64,000 nucleotides of DNA from Nitrospira sp. (GTDB taxonomy: Bacteria > Nitrospirota > Nitrospiria > Nitrospirales > Nitrospiraceae). Shown here piece after piece: positions 1-8,507 of the stretch. The translations under genes and the position numbers were made by a program. The stretch is from NCBI GenBank assembly GCA_018242685.1, contig JAFEBM010000023.1:22681-86680 (forward strand), in the 5' to 3' direction. Every line of letters begins with the position of its first letter. Within the stretch, counting starts at the first letter, position 1. The notes below the pieces were generated by a model. That model did no database searches. It saw only the letters and a program-made list of their open reading frames with translations, and had not been told where the DNA came from.

Positions 1-582
1 CAGCAGGGGCACGAGGCGCGCTTTGAGCGCGGCAAACACCGGCTGGAGGCCGGCTATGGTTGCGCCCGGTTCATAGACATCCAACAGGGCGTTGTAGGGC
101 GAATCCTGATATCCGAGATGCTCGGCTTCTTCCCGCTTGAGCTGCAACACCGTCCGGAGGTTCGGCAGAAACATCGCGAATGTATTTTGTTCTTTCGCCT
201 CGGCCCACACCTGCTGAGCCAGCGAACATTCGCGGCTCAACTTCACGACGAAATCCGAGGGCAGTTTCTTCGCGCGGCTGAAGTCCCGCCACACTTCGCG
301 CAAGAGCGAGCGTGACGGTTCATCCCAGGCATCTCCCGCTTGGTCAATCGCCTGACCGGTCGCCGGATCGACCCATTGTGACAAGAGCGCCTGCACGTCC
401 GACGAGGCCAATTTCTGATGAGCCAGGCCCTGAAGCACGGCGATCTGCTCGGCCCTCGCTTCCCCCCCGCCGACCGGCATGTAGGTTTCCTGATCCCACG
501 ACAAGACCGAGGCGGCACTATTGATGCGTTGAATTTCCAGCAACCTGGTCGTAAGAGGTTCCAACGTCGCGAGCGTCTTCAA
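1..582 (-). CDS. Carboxypeptidase Taq (M32 metallopeptidase), N-terminal part, cut by window edge
   Basis: Reading the minus strand from a TTG at 582 gives 194 codons without a stop, running off the left edge. The product contains INSAASVLSWDQETYMP near residue 20, then AEQIAVLQGLAHQK, LLREVWRDFSRAKKLPSDFV and GYQDSPYNALLDVYEPG. These blocks are typical of the N-terminal helical half of M32 zinc carboxypeptidases (thermostable carboxypeptidase Taq family, normally about 500 residues). The HExxH zinc site would lie outside the window. The TTG start is chosen because AAGGAG lies about 6 nt upstream and there is no earlier in-frame ATG before the product stops looking like the family. The gene diverges from the O-methyltransferase at 685. 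Confidence 0.85.
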   Translation of the reverse strand, partial: MKTLATLEPLTTRLLEIQRINSAASVLSWDQETYMPVGGGEARAEQIAVLQGLAHQKLASSDVQALLSQWVDPATGQAIDQAGDAWDEPSRSLLREVWRDFSRAKKLPSDFVVKLSRECSLAQQVWAEAKEQNTFAMFLPNLRTVLQLKREEAEHLGYQDSPYNALLDVYEPGATIAGLQPVFAALKARLVPLL

Positions 583-684
583 TCAGGTCTCCTTTCCACT
601 ATGTTAAGATCCGCTCATGATTCTGCAGCCGAGCGCAGTGTACGCAACCACATCGGTCTTTTCAAATTGCTGAAGGGAATACAG

Positions 685-1344
685 ATGAAACAGCTGATTC
701 CGTCCGAGATCGAAGCATACGCCGAAACCCATTCCATACCGGAATCGTCGGTCTGTCGCGCGCTGCGCGAGGAGACCTATCGGACCATGGAGTACTCCCA
801 GATGCTGGTCGGTCCCTTGGAAGGGGCGTTCCTGAAAATGATGACGCAGTTGGTGGGTGCGAAGCGGGTGCTCGAAATCGGGATGTTTACCGGCTACAGT
901 GCCCTCTGCTTCGCGGAAGCCTTGCCCGAAGATGGAACCGTCGTTACCTGCGAGATTGATGAGAAAGCGGCAGCGGTGGCCAGGCGCTATATCGCACAAG
1001 CGCCATTTGGGGGCAAGGTCAGTATCCGCATGGGAGCCGCACTCAATGCGATGCGCGTGCTCTCCGGTCCATTCGATCTCATCTTCATCGATGCAGATAA
1101 AACCAATTACCTCAATTATTACCGCCGTTCGCTCGATCTGCTCGCTCCCAATGGGGTGATCTTAATCGACAACGTGCTGTGGAGCGGTGAAGTCTTAAAA
1201 CAACCGCCGTTTGATGAATCCACCGCCGCCATTCAGGAGCTGAACCGGACCGTCTCAACCGATCCTCGCGTCACTGCTGTACTGGTTACGATCCGTGATG
1301 GGATTTTGGTGGTGAGAAGAGCGGAGAGTTCCAAATCGCGGTGA
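685..1344 (+). CDS. Class I SAM-dependent O-methyltransferase (caffeoyl-CoA OMT-like family)
   Basis: A 219-residue enzyme expected to methylate a catechol-type hydroxyl with S-adenosylmethionine and a divalent metal. The SAM loop VLEIGMFTGYSAL, the acidic metal/catechol motif LIFIDADKTNYLNYY and the later ILIDNVLWSG are all hallmarks of the metal-dependent caffeoyl-CoA/catechol OMT family, and the length is normal. The reading frame is open from 418, but the ATG at 685 is preferred because AAGGGA sits 6-7 nt before it and the upstream segment has no family resemblance. The substrate cannot be inferred. It ends 18 nt before the convergent PIN toxin gene. Confidence 0.9.
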   Translation: MKQLIPSEIEAYAETHSIPESSVCRALREETYRTMEYSQMLVGPLEGAFLKMMTQLVGAKRVLEIGMFTGYSALCFAEALPEDGTVVTCEIDEKAAAVARRYIAQAPFGGKVSIRMGAALNAMRVLSGPFDLIFIDADKTNYLNYYRRSLDLLAPNGVILIDNVLWSGEVLKQPPFDESTAAIQELNRTVSTDPRVTAVLVTIRDGILVVRRAESSKSR

Positions 1345-1362
1345 TTGAGAACGCTCTGCCGA

Positions 1363-1791
1363 TCAACCCCTGGGCAAGATGTTGAAACCTTCTCGACGTC
1401 CGGCTTCCCGCAATCGTTGGTCCAGGCACACAAACTCTCTGTGGGCTGGATTGCCTTGACACCATACTATGGCCGCCGCTAACTGCAGGGAATCGGCGGC
1501 TCGTAAGGGATGCAGTCGCAAGACACGAGCGGCCTGATCTCGGACAGCTTCACTCGGTTCCACTTCCGTCCAAGCAGTCACCAGTGCTCGCAGGACAGCT
1601 TGTGTCTGCCTATCTTCCTCAACATCAAGAACCTCCTCTCGTCTCAGTCTTGCGAAAGCCGAAAGACACTCAATCGGCGAAGCCCACCATGTGACGATGG
1701 ATTGGTCTGCTTGGAGCAGTTTTCTTAGAGCGGGGCTTTCGCGTTCCTGAAGGCACAGAGGGATCAGCGCGGAGGCGTCCCAAAACTTCAT
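1363..1791 (-). CDS. PIN-domain ribonuclease toxin (VapC-like)
   Basis: A 142-residue PIN domain. The acidic residues expected to bind Mg are present: Asp5 in KFWDASAL, Glu41 in SPIECLSAF, Asp100 in RAADSLQL and Asp124 in VCLDQRL. VapC toxins cleave RNA and are held inactive by the product of an upstream antitoxin gene. The start overlaps the antitoxin stop by 4 nt (ATGA), the usual translationally coupled arrangement. The target RNA is unknown. Confidence 0.88.
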   Translation of the reverse strand: MKFWDASALIPLCLQERESPALRKLLQADQSIVTWWASPIECLSAFARLRREEVLDVEEDRQTQAVLRALVTAWTEVEPSEAVRDQAARVLRLHPLRAADSLQLAAAIVWCQGNPAHREFVCLDQRLREAGRREGFNILPRG

Positions 1792-2078
1792 CGCCCTTCA
1801 GACCGATCTGCCAGAAGTGCTTTGAGTCCTCGCCCCTCTCGGTCCTTGGGCCGTGGCAATTTCCAAAAGCCAGCCGGCAATTTGCCGGTTCCTAAGCGAA
1901 CCAGCCCGGCGCGGGCGAGATCGTGCAGGGTGTCACTCTCATGACCATCTTTCGACAAGGGCACGAGCTTCGCGATGGGCTTCCCTCGCTCGACCACCAG
2001 TACCTCATCACCGGCTTTGACTTTAGCGAGACAGGCACTCAGCGTAGCTTTCAGTGTGGAAACTGCTGCGCGTTTCAT
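1788..2078 (-). CDS. Phd/YefM-type antitoxin paired with the PIN toxin
   Basis: A 96-residue protein beginning MKRAAVSTLKATLSACLAKVKAGDEVLVVERGKP, the classic Phd/YefM N-terminal DNA-binding fold in which an AxxxxL-LS--L pattern precedes GDEVLV-ERGKPIAKLVP. The C-terminal tail (KLPAGFWKLPRPKDREGRGLKALLADR) is the probable toxin-neutralising segment. The ATG at 2078 is preferred over one 33 nt upstream because GAGGAG lies about 7 nt before it and homology begins there. It should autoregulate its own promoter with the toxin. Confidence 0.85.
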   Translation of the reverse strand: MKRAAVSTLKATLSACLAKVKAGDEVLVVERGKPIAKLVPLSKDGHESDTLHDLARAGLVRLGTGKLPAGFWKLPRPKDREGRGLKALLADRSEGR

Positions 2079-2415
2079 GAATGACTCCTCAGGACTAGTG
2101 CATATGACCAATATAGTCCATTGAGTCGATTCCGTGCAAGGAAAGGGACTGTTGGGCTAACCATGTAGGCCGCAGTGTCCAGGCTATTCTCAAGAAGAGC
2201 GAGTAGAGAACACGATGACAGACCTAATCTTAGCTCAGCATCTACAGGAACACCAAAGGCCTGATTGAATGCCTCATGCCTTCAGAAACAAACAAGCCCT
2301 AGTTCCGTAATCCATCTTACTTATGGTATCTGTACCGATACGTGCCGTATCTCGTTTGCCACCTCGTTGTGGCAGTGGCCTTTCTCTCGCCGTGAACGAC
2401 TCGATGGAGGAGCCT
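2079..2415. other. Intergenic region between the TA module and the DUF4231 gene
   Basis: About 340 bases between divergently transcribed units. The TA promoter must lie near its left end and the promoter of the SLATT/caspase/CHAT unit near its right end. I could not identify a convincing gene, hairpin or repeat. Confidence 0.5.
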
Positions 2416-2967
2416 GTGAATAATCTAAATAAGCCGACTGACCATGAGCACATGCGGGCCGAGATGGACAAGCTCATCGCATCCCTGGATTTGCCGGAAC
2501 TGAACAAGGAGTTTATGCGGGCGCGGTGGTTGGAGCTGGTCATTTGGATGGATGGGAAGGCGCAGGAGTCCGTGTGGTGGTATCGTAGGCTACGTCTGGC
2601 GACGATCGTCGGCGGCGTGATCGTGCCGGCGCTGGTCAGCTTGAATGTCGGCGATGATGTCGCACCTCTGGTCAAAACGCTCACGTTCATCGTCAGCCTT
2701 GCGGTGGCGTTGAGCGCTGCTGTGGAGGAGTTCTTTCGCCATGGTGATCGATGGCGCCACTACCGGCGCATGACCGAGTCGCTCAAGAGCGAAGGCTGGC
2801 AATTTCTACAGCTGAGCGGAAGCTATGCCAACCAAACCCATATTCAGGCATACCCGGTCTTTGCGGCGCGGGTTGAAGAGCTGAGCCGAGAAGAGGTCGA
2901 GTCCTACATCACGCAGGTGTTCAAGGAAAAAAAAGAGGCAGATGACAAGACACCCTCTGTGTCGTGA
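2416..2967 (+). CDS. DUF4231 / SLATT-like two-TM membrane protein
   Basis: A 183-residue protein with two predicted membrane helices, about residues 61-78 (LATIVGGVIVPALVSL) and 84-103 (PLVKTLTFIVSLAVALSAAV). A soluble helix follows carrying the DUF4231 signature YRRMTESLKSEGWQFLQLSGSY. DUF4231 is part of the SLATT group of two-TM proteins that occur in prokaryotic conflict operons and are predicted to act as membrane-perturbing effectors. The GTG start at 2416 is chosen because GGAGG lies 5 nt upstream; the ATG at 2404 has no ribosome site. The next gene starts 35 nt downstream. It could be the membrane executioner controlled by the two proteases that follow, but that role is inference. Confidence 0.8.
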   Translation: MNNLNKPTDHEHMRAEMDKLIASLDLPELNKEFMRARWLELVIWMDGKAQESVWWYRRLRLATIVGGVIVPALVSLNVGDDVAPLVKTLTFIVSLAVALSAAVEEFFRHGDRWRHYRRMTESLKSEGWQFLQLSGSYANQTHIQAYPVFAARVEELSREEVESYITQVFKEKKEADDKTPSVS

Positions 2968-3002
2968 GGTTAGTACCTATTCAATCACAGAAAGGAGAGG
3001 GT

Positions 3003-3839
3003 ATGGCCAAACGAGCAGTGCTCATAGGGATCAACAAGTATCAGGTGCCCGGATCGGATCTGAATGGGTGCGTGAATGACGTAAAGAATCTGAGCGGAGC
3101 GCTGAAAACCTACTACGGGTTTGCGGACAAGGACATCACGACCCTCACGGATACTCAGGCCACGAAGAAAGCGATGGAACGAGCCATCAAAAAACTGGTG
3201 GCGAGCGGGAAGAAAGGCGATGTGCTGCTGCTCCATTATTCGGGGCATGGGTCAAACGTGCCAGATGACAATGGCGACGAAGCCGATCATCGCGACGAGA
3301 TCTTGTGTCCGACTGATTTGGACTGGAAGGATCCATTTCGAGACGACTGGCTCCGGAAGACCTTCAACAAACTGCGATCAGGGGTGAGTCTCACGGTGAT
3401 TATGGACTGCTGTCACTCAGGAACAAACACCCGCGCCATCATTCCGCCGGATGCCCCCATACGAGAACGGTTCCTCCCTTGCCCGTTGGATCTGATGGCT
3501 GTCGAGTCCGGCAGGAAGCTGCGAGGAACGCTTCGCGGTCAGCTGGGAAAAGCTCCCCGAGGACGGAAGAGAAAGAGCGATATCGTCCAGGCCGACATTC
3601 AAGAGCTGCTGATCACCGGCTGTCGGGATACTCAAACATCCGCCGATGCCGATATCGGAGGGACCTATAACGGGGCCTTGACCTATTACCTCGTCGAGTC
3701 GATCAAAGAAGCGGAGGGCAAACTGACCTATCGAGAGCTGCATCAGCGGACCGTCGCGAAACTGAAACAGGAGGATTTCGATCAGGTGCCCCAGCTGGAA
3801 GGGCAGCGCACGTCGTTCGATCGCTCTTTTCTGAGTTAG
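3003..3839 (+). CDS. Caspase-like cysteine protease (C14 family metacaspase)
   Basis: A 278-residue protease made only of a caspase-hemoglobinase fold domain. The start is typical (KRAVLIGINKYQ...LNGCVNDVKNL). The catalytic His is His82 in HYSGHGS, and the catalytic Cys is Cys137 in the motif DCCHSG at residues 135-140. Metacaspases cleave after Arg or Lys. A basic segment (about residues 175-200, GKAPRGRKRKSD) could be an activation loop. There is no signal peptide, so it is probably cytoplasmic. The ATG at 3003 has GGAGAGG 5 nt upstream. It lies between the two-TM gene and the lipase-CHAT gene on the same strand, which suggests one functional unit. Confidence 0.93.
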   Translation: MAKRAVLIGINKYQVPGSDLNGCVNDVKNLSGALKTYYGFADKDITTLTDTQATKKAMERAIKKLVASGKKGDVLLLHYSGHGSNVPDDNGDEADHRDEILCPTDLDWKDPFRDDWLRKTFNKLRSGVSLTVIMDCCHSGTNTRAIIPPDAPIRERFLPCPLDLMAVESGRKLRGTLRGQLGKAPRGRKRKSDIVQADIQELLITGCRDTQTSADADIGGTYNGALTYYLVESIKEAEGKLTYRELHQRTVAKLKQEDFDQVPQLEGQRTSFDRSFLS

Positions 3840-3978
3840 AAGGATGAGAAGTAACGGCAGCCACCAGGCCGCCGCGGTCTTCAAGCGGGTACGTGAAGAA
3901 GAGTTACAGTTGATCGCGGGAAAGCTTATATGTGTATGTGCGTAGATTGCTCGACAGGGTTCTCTGAAGGAGTCGCCG

Positions 3979-6900
3979 ATGAGTAGAAAACAGAGAGGGA
4001 CCAAACCTCGCGATACGGATCGTGTGATCCGTGCCATGGGCTGGGACGAGTTCGAGGCTCAGCTATCCCATTCTACACGCAGGGGAAAATCACGAGCCGC
4101 CTCCGACCAGACCTTGAGAGACCACTTTGGACCTGAGAAGCTTGAGAGGCTCCAACGTTTGGCGCAGCGGGTTCGCTCAGCCCGTCAAAAGCGTGAGCCG
4201 TTGCGGGGCAATATTATCTTTATCCCCGGCATCATGGGTTCCGAATTGACGGTGACTGAGGATGGCGATGACGACGTGGTGTGGATCAGTTTCCTCAAAC
4301 TGATCTGGGGAGGCATCAACAAACTTCGGCTTGCCAAAGATGGAGCGCAGGAAGCAGATTCAACACTACGAGTACAACCAAGCGGACTCGACAAGGATAG
4401 CTACGCCGAAGCGATTCTGTGGTTGAAGGCCTACTGGAATGTCGAACCGTTCGCCTACGACTGGCGGAAAGATCTGGATCGGGCGGCGGAAGGCTTGAAA
4501 GACCTTGTGCAAACCAAGTTCAAGGATCAGCCGGTTCACCTGGTCGCCCATTCGATGGGAGGCCTCGTGTCTCGTAATTTTATTCGGCTGTATCCGAAAG
4601 TGTGGAAGGCCATGTCTGAGCCGAAGAAGGCGCAGGGTGGGCGGCTCATCATGCTCGGCACACCAAACTACGGTTCCTATGCCATTGCGCAGGCGATGGT
4701 GGCCAAGGACAAACTCGTGAAGTGGTTGGCGGCGGCAGACCTGCGACATGACTTGGATGAGGTGCTCGATGTCCTGAATGGATTCGTGGGGAGTTACCAA
4801 CTGCTTCCTTCTCCCGCGAAGCTCCCAGCCTCGGAACAAGGTCTCTATAACGCCGGCACCTGGGGCCGTTATCCCATCGTCGCCTCGCATCTCGCTCGTG
4901 CGCGGAAGTTCCACACAGATCTCGATGTACCGGCTACGACCGATCCGGAGCGGATGACCTATATCGCCGGTTGTAATCAGGAAACCTTGACCAGTGTGAG
5001 GATCGATGGTCCCGGCATGTTTGAATTCGACGTAACCTTGAAAGGCGATGGACGGGTGACGCATGCGCTCGGGTTATTGCCCAATGTGCCGACGTACTAT
5101 GTCGACGAGATCCATGGTGATCTCCAGAAGAATGAGCAGGTTCTAGAAGCCATCGACGAGATCTTGCGAATCGGCAAGACGGTGGCGCTGGCGACGGAAC
5201 CGGTGGCTGCCCGTGCAGTGCGGTCGGTGGTATCGGCGCGTGTCCTCGCCGTTCAAGAGCGCGAGGATGCCGAACAGATCCGCCGGATCGCGGAAGGGAC
5301 GGAAGCCGACCGAAGCACTCCCGCCGAGCGCCGTCTGGCCGAAGACTTACTCAGACAAGCCATCATGACGCAGGCCCCCCCTGCATCCAGAGCGGTGACC
5401 GATTCGGCGCAGGCGGATGGTGAGCGGGTGAAACGAAGGCCGGCACAAACTCCCATCTCGCTGAATCTTGAAGTGGTCCATGGTGACATTCGCGATATCA
5501 AGACGTCGGCAGTGGTTGTGGGACACTACAGAGGTGTGCCACCGATACGAGCTGTTGGGGTGCTGGACCAGGCGCTGGAGTTCTGGATTTCGAAAGCGGT
5601 CAAGCACGGCATGGTTGGAGGTGGGCTTGGCGAAGTGTTTCTCATTCCCAATGTGCAAAAGTCCATTGCCGCAAGCGCAGTGATCCTTGCAGGCATGGGC
5701 GACTACGGGCGCTTCAATCGAGAAGATCTGGATCTCCTGTTTGCCAATGTCACCTACGGAGTCACCGCGCTCGGGTGGCGTGAATTCGCCACGGTCGTTG
5801 TCGGCTCTGGAGAGGGGAATCTCTCATTGGAGCAAGCGATCGAGGGCATGCTGATGGGAGTGGAATCAGCACTCAGACGGCTCGGAGGGCAAGGACGTCT
5901 CGATATCCTGCGCGTTGTGGAGTATGACAAGGACCGCTTCAAGGCTATTCTGAAGATCGTGGAGAAAATCAAGAACAGCGATGGGCCGCTGACATTACGG
6001 CTCACGACGAAGGAACTCCCGAAGCGAACCCATCGCAAGCAACTACCAAAGCCGGAGCACCTGGACCAGATGAAGGGGAGCCGCATTACAATTGAACGGG
6101 ATCGTGATGCCTTCCGGTTCTCCGCCATCAGAGAGCAGGCGGTGATTCCAGTTCGAGAGATCACGATTCAATCCTCCTATGCGGAGGGAGCCTCCGAACT
6201 GTTGAAGGAATCGCGAAATGTGGAGGATCAGCAGAAATACGGGAAGCTGTTACACAGCTATCTCATGCCGAAGGACTTTCAAGACATGGTCGATGTCACA
6301 CCGCTCACGCTCATGGTCGACCGTTCGACAGCGGCATTCCCATGGGAAATGGCGGCGTTCGAGCAGCATGGAAAAGTCATTTTCTACGGACCGGGGAGGC
6401 AATTGACGCGACAATTCCGAACCACCTTGTCTGGTTCGCCGGGGCTTATTGCGTCGATGACTGCCGATCGCCTGCGAGTGCTGATCATCGCCGATCCGGC
6501 TCCGGAGGCTGAACTCCAATTGCCGGGAGCCCGAGCGGAGGGGCGTGCGGTTGTATACATCATGCAGAACATGAGGGAAGAGCAGGGACTGAATATCACG
6601 ATCGAGCAACGTATCGGAGCGAATGAATGCGATCCGGTCGAACTGCTTGCGCTGATCCTGAGCGAAGAGTTCGACTTGATTCACTACTCCGGGCATGGTG
6701 ACTTTGATGAGAACAGTCCCGCCAAGGGTGGCTGGATTTTCGGCAAGCAGAACATCCTCTCGGCCCGAGACATCTTCCGTGCGCGACGGGTGCCTCGCCT
6801 CATCTTCGCCAACGCCTGCTTCTCCGGCGTCGTTCGATCGGGGAAGCCTTTTACTTTGCAAGAATCGAATCGGAACCTCGCCGGGCTGGCTCAGGCGTTT

Positions 6901-7143
6901 TTCGAACGAGGCGTTCGAAACTACATCGGAACCGGGTGGCCAGTGGATGATGCCGCGGCCTTGGAGTTCGCGAAAGTCTTTTATGCAGAAGCGCTGTCGG
7001 GCAATGAGCTTGGAAGCTCCTTATCGAAGGCGAGAGAGGCGATCCTCACCAGCGGGTCCACGTGGGGGGCCTATCAGCACTATGGTCAAGCCACGGCGAA
7101 ACTGATCAAGCAGCCTGAGAAGAATTCCACAGACAATCTATAA
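3979..7143 (+). CDS. LCAT-like lipase / macro-like / CHAT protease fusion
   Basis: A 1054-residue protein with three recognisable parts. Residues about 75-390 are an alpha/beta hydrolase of the lecithin:cholesterol acyltransferase type: GNIIFIPGIMGSEL, nucleophile Ser192 in AHSMGG, Asp357 in GDGRVTH and His379 in DEIHGDL form a plausible triad. Residues about 493-650 (LEVVHGDIRDIKTSAVVVGHYRG, GLGEVFLIPN) resemble the macro-like N-terminal domain of M17 leucyl aminopeptidases. Residues about 700-1045 are a CHAT caspase-like protease: FPWEMAAFE, His906 in HYSGHGD and Cys947 in NACFSG. The start has AAGGAG at good spacing. There is no signal peptide. One chain thus has a candidate phospholipid hydrolase, a possible ligand-sensing domain and a protease. 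Domain calls for the ends are firm, that for the middle is moderate, and the function is inferred. Confidence 0.85.
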   Translation: MSRKQRGTKPRDTDRVIRAMGWDEFEAQLSHSTRRGKSRAASDQTLRDHFGPEKLERLQRLAQRVRSARQKREPLRGNIIFIPGIMGSELTVTEDGDDDVVWISFLKLIWGGINKLRLAKDGAQEADSTLRVQPSGLDKDSYAEAILWLKAYWNVEPFAYDWRKDLDRAAEGLKDLVQTKFKDQPVHLVAHSMGGLVSRNFIRLYPKVWKAMSEPKKAQGGRLIMLGTPNYGSYAIAQAMVAKDKLVKWLAAADLRHDLDEVLDVLNGFVGSYQLLPSPAKLPASEQGLYNAGTWGRYPIVASHLARARKFHTDLDVPATTDPERMTYIAGCNQETLTSVRIDGPGMFEFDVTLKGDGRVTHALGLLPNVPTYYVDEIHGDLQKNEQVLEAIDEILRIGKTVALATEPVAARAVRSVVSARVLAVQEREDAEQIRRIAEGTEADRSTPAERRLAEDLLRQAIMTQAPPASRAVTDSAQADGERVKRRPAQTPISLNLEVVHGDIRDIKTSAVVVGHYRGVPPIRAVGVLDQALEFWISKAVKHGMVGGGLGEVFLIPNVQKSIAASAVILAGMGDYGRFNREDLDLLFANVTYGVTALGWREFATVVVGSGEGNLSLEQAIEGMLMGVESALRRLGGQGRLDILRVVEYDKDRFKAILKIVEKIKNSDGPLTLRLTTKELPKRTHRKQLPKPEHLDQMKGSRITIERDRDAFRFSAIREQAVIPVREITIQSSYAEGASELLKESRNVEDQQKYGKLLHSYLMPKDFQDMVDVTPLTLMVDRSTAAFPWEMAAFEQHGKVIFYGPGRQLTRQFRTTLSGSPGLIASMTADRLRVLIIADPAPEAELQLPGARAEGRAVVYIMQNMREEQGLNITIEQRIGANECDPVELLALILSEEFDLIHYSGHGDFDENSPAKGGWIFGKQNILSARDIFRARRVPRLIFANACFSGVVRSGKPFTLQESNRNLAGLAQAFFERGVRNYIGTGWPVDDAAALEFAKVFYAEALSGNELGSSLSKAREAILTSGSTWGAYQHYGQATAKLIKQPEKNSTDNL

Positions 7144-7147
7144 GTGT

Positions 7148-7178
7148 CTCGTGCGGGACGATGATCGCCCCGCACGAG
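7148..7178. terminator. Hairpin between convergent genes (bidirectional terminator candidate)
   Basis: A perfect 10-bp stem, CTCGTGCGGG and CCCGCACGAG, with an 11-nt loop, placed between the end of the CHAT fusion gene (plus) and the end of the FKBP gene (minus). There is no clear T-run, so intrinsic termination is not certain. A related, longer hairpin lies at 7924-7954 after the paralogous FKBP gene. Confidence 0.55.
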
Positions 7179-7185
7179 CGGTGGA

Positions 7186-7728
7186 TCACTTTGCTGGGTC
7201 GTACGCGACGTCCAAGACTTTGACGTCGAAGTAGAGTGTCTTGCCGGCCAGCGGATGGTTGAAATCCAGGACGACCGTATCGTTTTTCACCTCGGAAATA
7301 CGGGGAAAGACCTTTCGGCCCTCAGCGGTTTTGCCTTCCAACTGGGTCCCGACTTTTTGAGCATCCGCCGGTACCATCTTTTTGTCGATCTCCTGAAATG
7401 CTTTCGGATCGATGGTGCCGTAGCCTTCGGTTGGGGCTACCGAGAACTTCTTTTTCTCGCCGACCGCCATCCCCTCGATCTGTTTCTCGACCCCAGGAAT
7501 GATTTGGTGACTGCCCTGAGTGACTTTCAAAGGTTCCTTACCGACATTGGTATCGACGACGGATTGATCGTCCAGTTTCAGGGTGTACTCCAGGCTCACT
7601 TGTTTTCCGTTCGAGACTGTCATTGGTGAGGCTCCTTTCTTCTGGTCTCCGGCACATGCAGCCACGGTCGAGAACAACAGCACTGCGCTCCAAGCGGACA
7701 GCACAAAGAATAGGTGTGGACGTCTCAT
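7186..7728 (-). CDS. Exported FKBP-type peptidyl-prolyl isomerase, probable lipoprotein (copy 1)
   Basis: A 180-residue SlyD-like FKBP. A signal peptide (RRPHLFFVLSAWSAVLLFSTVAACAGD) ends in VAAC, which fits a lipobox, so the mature protein is probably lipid-anchored. The domain opens with GKQVSLEYTLKLDDQSVVDTNVGKEPLKVTQGSHQIIPGVEKQIEGMAVGEKKKF, the canonical FKBP/SlyD start, and ends with DFNHPLAGKTLYFDVKVLDV. It should assist folding of envelope proteins. AGGAGG lies upstream of the ATG. It is a tandem paralog of the gene at 7965. Confidence 0.9.
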   Translation of the reverse strand: MRRPHLFFVLSAWSAVLLFSTVAACAGDQKKGASPMTVSNGKQVSLEYTLKLDDQSVVDTNVGKEPLKVTQGSHQIIPGVEKQIEGMAVGEKKKFSVAPTEGYGTIDPKAFQEIDKKMVPADAQKVGTQLEGKTAEGRKVFPRISEVKNDTVVLDFNHPLAGKTLYFDVKVLDVAYDPAK

Positions 7729-7923
7729 AGGTATCTACCTCCTGCGAGAAATGGTTCGTGTGTAGACTGGAATGGGCCGCGGAGCGTTGCGCGAGGGCGG
7801 GCGATCGGTTCCAGACTATATTATTGGGTTATTGTTCACGCTACCATATGAGTACGCGTGATGCTACCCAGCAATTTGCCGACCGTTCAACTTTGATGCA
7901 ACGAGAGAAATGCGATGTCGCCG

Positions 7924-7954
7924 CTCATGCGGGGCGGTGATCGCCCCGCATGAG
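7924..7954. terminator. Strong hairpin downstream of the second FKBP gene
   Basis: A perfect 13-bp stem (CTCATGCGGGGCG and CGCCCCGCATGAG) with a 5-nt loop GTGAT, lying just after the stop of the FKBP gene at 7965 (minus strand). It is a diverged copy of the hairpin at 7148-7178, so the tandem duplication carried the terminator with the gene. Confidence 0.65.
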
Positions 7955-7964
7955 GAGGACAGAA

Positions 7965-8507
7965 TCACCTCGGCGAGGCTTGCGCGACATCCAGGACTTT
8001 GACGTCGAAGTAGAGTGTCTTGCCGGCCAACGGATGGTTGAAGTCGAGCACGACGGTCTGGTTCTTCACCTCGGAAATCCGCGGAAAGACCTTTCGGCCA
8101 TCTGCGGTTTTTCCCTCCAGCTGCATGCCGACCTTTCGGGAATCGGACGGCACCATATCCTTGTCCACTTCTTGAAACGCTTTTGGATCGACGGCGCCAT
8201 ATCCATCGGCTGGGGCGATCGTGAACTGTTTTTGTTCCCCGACCGCCATCCCTGAGAGTCCCTTCTCGACCCCAGGAAGGACTTCGTGACTGCCCTGGGT
8301 GACTTTCAACGGCTCCCCGCCGACGTTGGTATCGACGACTGATTGATCGTCCAGTTTCATGGTGTATTCCAAGGTCACTTGTTTCCCATTCGAAACGGTC
8401 ATCGGTGAGGCTCCTTTCTTCAGATCGCCGGCTGATGCAACAACCGCCGAGAGCAAGAGAATTGCGCACCAACCACAGAGTGCTTGAAATATGTACGAGC
8501 GTCTCAT
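7965..8507 (-). CDS. Exported FKBP-type peptidyl-prolyl isomerase, periplasmic (copy 2)
   Basis: A 180-residue paralog of the preceding FKBP with nearly the same domain (VTLEYTMKLDDQSVVDTNVGGEPLKVTQGSHEVLPGVEKGLSGMAVGEQKQF...DFNHPLAGKTLYFDVKVLDV). Its signal peptide ends VVASAGD without the cysteine of copy 1, so it is expected to be cleaved by signal peptidase I and be soluble in the periplasm. AGGAGG precedes the ATG. The upstream 180 bp resemble those of copy 1, so regulation is probably shared. Confidence 0.9.
   Translation of the reverse strand: MRRSYIFQALCGWCAILLLSAVVASAGDLKKGASPMTVSNGKQVTLEYTMKLDDQSVVDTNVGGEPLKVTQGSHEVLPGVEKGLSGMAVGEQKQFTIAPADGYGAVDPKAFQEVDKDMVPSDSRKVGMQLEGKTADGRKVFPRISEVKNQTVVLDFNHPLAGKTLYFDVKVLDVAQASPR

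Noticed and set aside
418..684. N-terminal extension of the O-methyltransferase
   Set aside because: It overlaps the divergent carboxypeptidase gene, shows no family similarity, and the ATG at 685 has a ribosome site.
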